Origin: Christensenella sp. UBA6420
GTDB lineage: Bacteria; Bacillota; Clostridia; Christensenellales; DTU072
Reading direction: 5' to 3'
NCBI GenBank assembly: GCA_002439705.1
Contig: DJPE01000068.1
Span: 7,545-43,179 of the forward strand
DNA: 35,635 nucleotides
Shown here: one piece after another, positions 27,001 through 33,000 of the stretch
How the letters are laid out: every line of letters starts with the position of its first letter
Numbering within the stretch: position 1 is the stretch's first letter
Program-made: the position numbers and the translations under genes
Notes under the pieces: generated by a model
The model's input: the letters and a program-made list of their open reading frames with translations, nothing else
What the model was told of the DNA's origin: nothing
The model's database searches: none

Positions 27001-30000
27001 CTTTATTCTTCCTATATGGAAAGCGGACATATCTATATACAGGGACAGATATTCGTTAAGTCCGTCGGGGGAGGTTTCTTTAATAAGGTATATACCCAGA
27101 ACAAGGTCTTCTTTTATGCAGCCTGCGTTTTCGCTGTCTTCGCGGCGGTTTACTATTTCAAGGAACATTTCCACGCCGGAAGAACTAAGCACTTTGAGCA
27201 AGTCTATCTTTCCGTCGTCGCCGTAGAGAGCCTTTTTAGCTTCTTTCTGTGCGTCGGTAAGGGTGGATTCGTCCGCAGTAAGTAAGGTCATCAGCATATA
27301 AAGCTGAGTAATGTTGGCTTTGGCTTCGAAATAGAAGGATAAGTCGGCGCCCACCGTTTCAAGAGATTTCAATATTACGTCTACGGCGAAACTTTCGTCC
27401 TTTAACAGTCCGCGCAACAAGTCGCCGAAGTTTATCGACGTGATGTCGTCGGGGGAAGTGGCGTCGTCTTCGCCTTTAGCTCCGAGAGCCAGCGAGCCTT
27501 CGAAGAAAATCTTGAAGTCGGTATTCCATTCTTTATCGATTACCGTATAGGCGTCTTCGTTGATTACGAGTTCCATTCCGTCGGTAAGCATAAAGTTGGG
27601 GTAGTTTATGGCTACGGACAGGTTAAACAGGTTCTCGAGTTCGATATTCAATTCGACTAAATCTTCGCCGAATGCGCTCAGATACAGGTTGGGCGTGTAC
27701 TTATCGAAGTAGTCTTCTATGTCTACGCCGAGAGCCGCCATAAGAGCGTAGATAGCTCCGCCGGTAACTTTGAGCATAAGAAGGTCTTTGCCTTGTTCGG
27801 TGTTTATCGTAAGGAGAATTTCTCTCGCTATCGCACCCGTAAGGTCCTGACCCGGCGCGTTGGAGGCGGCGTTGCTACTTCTTCCCGTTATTTCGCCCCA
27901 GTCGAAACCGAAGCCTTTTGCCAAAGCGATAAGGATTTGACTTACGTTACTTAACTTGATTTTTTCTACCCCTAAGAAGCCGAGATTAAGGTAAATATCG
28001 GCTACGCCTTCGGCGTCGAGAGTAATGTAAAGGGAAAGCGCGTTACCTAAATAGAAGTCGCCGCTTAATCCGTACAACTTGTTCCAGCACGCGGTGAACT
28101 GTTCTGTTTCGGTAATATATTTACCCGAAGAACGTATTTCGGTCTGAATATCGAGCATAAGACGATAGCAAAGGTAATCGTCGAGTACCTGCGTTTCTTC
28201 CGTGTAAAGATTGCCGTCAGGGTCGTAGTCGTCGCCGGGAACGGAATTCTGCAATTCTCTTACGAGCTGTCTCCATGCCGCGTCCTTTTCTCCGCCGCAC
28301 TCTTTAAGTAATTGGGTAAGGTACTTTCTTCTCGGAGCCAACTTTTCATAAAGTTTTTGATTCTTTTCCGAAGTAAGGTTAAGGAACAATTCTATGTTCT
28401 TTAAGTCCTTAACGGTGGTAAGGTTTACGTTTGCGTTAATCGAGAAGTAGGTAGCCTGCTTGAATATATCGCCGTCGGCTATGTCTATCTGACCGCCCAC
28501 GCCCCAGTCACGGCCGTCCAGCCAATAGTTGGCGAACATCTTGATGGCGTAGTCGAAATTGAAGTTCCTGTACACGTCGCTCATAGCAAAGGACGTAAGA
28601 CCGCCCCATTGCAGACCTACGGTCGTGAACTTTTCTACTTCTTCGTATTCTTTGTTTCTGTCTTCTTCGGTAATAATATTCTCTTCGAAACTTGCGTTTA
28701 TGTTACCGATAGTCACGCCGATTTCGGTGGCGTGGTTGCCTTCTTCTGTGACGTTGCCTTCGGCGTCGAGATAGATATTCGCGCTTACGTCGAGAGCTCC
28801 CTTGAAGCCTACGAGAACTTCGAGTCCGAAGTCGAGTTCCGACAAGGCTTCGGTAAGGTCGATACCGAATATCCTTATCACGCTTATAAGCGTGGCTTTC
28901 GTGACGGCGATACCTAAGCTGCCGTCTCTGAACATAACGTTAAGGTAAGTGGCTAAGTCTTCGCCGCTTTCTCCGTCGGCGTAGGAAGCTCCGTCCGCAT
29001 TTAACGCTCCGTCGGCAGAATAGGAAGCGGCGCTATCCGACTTATCCAACCCGAGGAACTTATCTATCGCGTCGTTAAGCGAAGACATAAAGGACGAATT
29101 GAATATATCCATGACTCCGTTTATTACCGCGGTGACGTCTTTAAGGACCACGTCGCCGATGTTAAAGATATTCGTGGAAACGTACACGTCGCCGGAAAAT
29201 TCCGTTTCTCCCACGGGAACGTTACTTCCGTCGTAGAATAGAGTAAGCACGGCTTCGTCGTGGATTTGTCCGTCGGCTTCGGAATAGTTGTGACGGATAA
29301 GTTCTATTTTAAGAATACTGCTGTAAATACTTGCGAATTCCAACCAGGCGTCCACTTTGAATTCGAGACTGTCGTCCATTTTGCCCATGAACTGAGCCAT
29401 AATGACCATCGCAAGGTCGTTAAGGTCGACTATAATCGAGTTGTTGACGAGATAATCCCACGCCATGGCGTAATAGTTGTCGTCGCCTTCGACCCAGGTC
29501 TTCCATTCTTCGACGTTGTTTTTGTTGGCTTTTATGTCCTTGACCGCGGAAGCGTAACGGGTAGCCATTTCGTCTCTCTGGTCTTTGGAAAGTTCGGTTC
29601 CGTCGAGTCTTCTCCACGCCGCCGCTTTCATTGCGGTGACGGTCATATCGGTACCGCTGTTTTCTTCGGCTATTTCGGCGTATATCGCGTCAAGGTCGGT
29701 CTTCTTGAAATCGGAATTACTGAACAACGTACCTATCATATCGGTGATGTCGTAATCGTTGCTTAATCTCAATCCCGTTTCGCCCGTATCGTTTTTAATA
29801 TATATAGAACCCGACGCAGAAACGTGTACCGCATTCGGCACGCCGTCGGTCGTGTTTTCGGGGTTGTATCTGTCGGTGTTTACGCTTACGGAATACTCTT
29901 CGCGCTTGTCGGGGTCGACGCTTGCTCTTAGCTTGGTAAGACCTAAACCGAACTCGTACGTTCCGCCGAAAGCTACCGATAAAGCAAGCTCTATTCCGTC

Positions 30001-33000
30001 GCTCAGATCGAGCCCGAGTTTTATGTTGTCGAGCGTAACAAACTCGTTTACTTTTTCAAAGCCCAACATGGTAAGCACAGCCGAAATAGTAGCGGCGGAA
30101 AGTTCTACCGACACCTTGCCCGAATTGAACAGTATCTGCAAAGCAATACGGTTCGGGTTGCTTATATCGGCGTTTTCGCCGACGGCAGGCACGCGGAAGT
30201 CGGAATTAAGGTTGGGGGTGACGGACTTTCTGAATTCGTCTATGGTTTCGCTTTCCGCATTCTGCGGTTTCTGTTCTTCGTCGATTGCGTCGAGTTCCGC
30301 TCTTAAAAGGAGATTGTTCCTTATGCGGAAGCAGGTGACGGCTTTAAGTTCTTCATCGGTCACTTTGCGGGCGGTATAATCGCTCTCTACCTGTTCTTCG
30401 ACGGCTTTATCCACCCATTCGGGAAGAAGTCTTACATAGTCTTCGGAAGCTCTTATCTGCGAGTTGGTCTTGCCGCCGTACATTTCGGCATAGGTCATAC
30501 CTTTGCCGGTGTCGGTGGTTTCGTCGGTCTTCAAAAAGTCTATAAGGGCAAGGTCCTGCTGACGCTGAATGGTAGTGTAGTCGTCTACCTTTATTACCGC
30601 TCTTAAATAGTTCTTTATTTCCGCTACGGTGTTTGCGTACTCGGTTTCCAGAAGGGTATAGAGCTGACCGCTTATTCCTTCCTTGTCGTGAACGCTGTCG
30701 TATTTCGCCGCGTAGTCGGCGAGTATCGTTTTGTATGCGGAATTGGACTTACTTGCGAGCAAGTCGTTCAGGTCGACGTAACGGGTCCTCGGAACCTGAT
30801 TTCTGTCGTCGGTTTCCCATTGGTCGAGACGCATTTTTTCTTCTTCTTCCGCCACGCTTATCCTTAACGGAGTTCCGTCGGTGGTTATGTACGGAGAAAG
30901 GGTCGCATAAATTTCGCCCGTCGCGTTTCTTATCGTAATTACGCCGTTATTGTCGATTTCGTAAGTTCTGGTGCTGTTTTTCAACGAAATATCGCAGGAC
31001 TTGTCGGTGTAATTAAAGTTGTTGCCGAAGTCGTCGGCGAAGTACAGATATATATATCCGTCGTCGTTAAGGAGATATTTATAAGAGCTCGTCGGATAGC
31101 GGCTCGCATAACCGTGTCTTACATAGAAGGTGTCGAAGAAGTAGGTAAGGACGGTTTCTTGCATAACGTAATCCATAAAATCACGTTTGCTGTTGTACGC
31201 GTCTTCGGGGTCGATTCTCGTGTCGCTCGTCTTATTGTAGGTGCTGTTCCACAGCAATGCTATCGCGCCTACGTAAGTTCCTTCCAAATCGCTTACCGCT
31301 ACGGTGTTAATACCGAAATAGCTGAAATCGACGTAACCTTTATTGTCGTCTACGTACACGCCGGCTATTACGGTGTATCCGCGCCCGTCGCTTGCTATAT
31401 ATCCGCTTGCGTCGGGTGCAGACTTATCGAAGATTACCACGCCTACGTTACTTTCGAAAATGTCGTTGATATTTATGTTACCCTTGACGGCAAGACCTAT
31501 ATCGAGTCCGGTGTTATAGAAGTAATCGTTGTCGATTTTAAGAGCTAAGCTCTTAATAAGCACGTCGAGGAAGTCTTCGCTGTTTTCCGCGGTGCCCATT
31601 ATTTCTCTCAGCATCTTGCCTATCGTGGCGTTGAGTTTTTCGGGGATAAGTTCGGGCGAGCCTGCCGCGAATTTGATTTCCAGCTCGACGTTTACGGAAA
31701 CGACGAGTTCTTTCACCCATTCGGACAGAGCGGTATAGGTAGCGGGGCTGTGACCGCCGATAAAGTCAAGGTCGGAACCTTTCTTCATCGAGATGCCTTC
31801 GATAAGGTTAAGTCCGACGTAGAAAGCGTCTTTCTTTCCGGTGTCGCTGTCCACTATTCCTATATAAGCGGTGAGATAATCCTTGTCCACGAAGTGGGGT
31901 ACGATTTTGCTTATATCTATATCCCAGTCGGTAAGATTACCGTCTTCGTCGTAGATAAGGAGTTTGCCGTCGTCGTTATATTTATAAGAGAATACCTTTT
32001 TCTCTTTCACGCCTTCGTCGTTGTAGTAGACGTATTCGTAAAGCTGATTACCGTTTGCGTCGTACGCTATCTGCGTGCCGAGATGCAGGAAAAGATTGCC
32101 GTTTACCTTTGGTAAATCGCCCGTAATGTCGAGAGAAAGGAGAGCTACGACCGCGCTTAATACTTCGGCGTTTACAATAACTCCGAGTCTTCCGTCCTTG
32201 ACGGAAATTTCTTCTATCGCGCTGCCGATAAGTCCCATCATATCCATAGACCCGCCGGCAGAACCGCCGTCGTCCGCGTTGAGAACCACGGTATCCGCCA
32301 ACATATAAAGAAGAGTCTTCTGCATGTCTTCTTCGTCGAGTCCCTTTCCGAATTCGACGGTGCCGTCGGCGTTAAGGCTCAAATTAAAGTCGGCGTTCGC
32401 GCCGATAATCGCGCCTATTCCGGATAAATCAAGGTTTATTCCTTCGAGTATCTTGGCTATACCTACGTCGGGTATGGACAGTTTGGGAATTTTGCCGTCG
32501 ATTATCTTCGTGAATCCGAGTTTGTCGTGGAGCTGAGTCACCATGTCTGCTTCTTCGTCTACTCTCGGGTTAATGTACAAGGTATCGTCGGTGCCCGAAT
32601 AGTAAACTGTAAGGAAGGGGAAGCCGTAAGGCTTTCTTCCGTCTTCGTCCAACAGATACAGGTCAATAATAAGACCGAGTTCGGACAGTCTTAAAAGATT
32701 TACGCCGGCTTTGATTTCGTATCCTATATGAAGTTCGCTGCCGGTTTCTATGCCGAGTCCGACGAGAACGTTCTGAACGAACGCTCCTACCAGAGCGGAA
32801 AGGTCTATTTCCGTATCGGCGTTACTGCCTATCTTAAAGTCGCCGGTAATGGTAGCTCCGTATTCGAGAGCGCCCGCCATAGACCTGTATTCGCCCCTTA
32901 ACGCTTCCGCTCTGTCTACTCCGTCGCTCGGAACGTCGCCGTGGCTGTCGCAGCCTACCGCGTCCATATCGAACGTGGGAGACTTGAAGTAGCTTATTCC

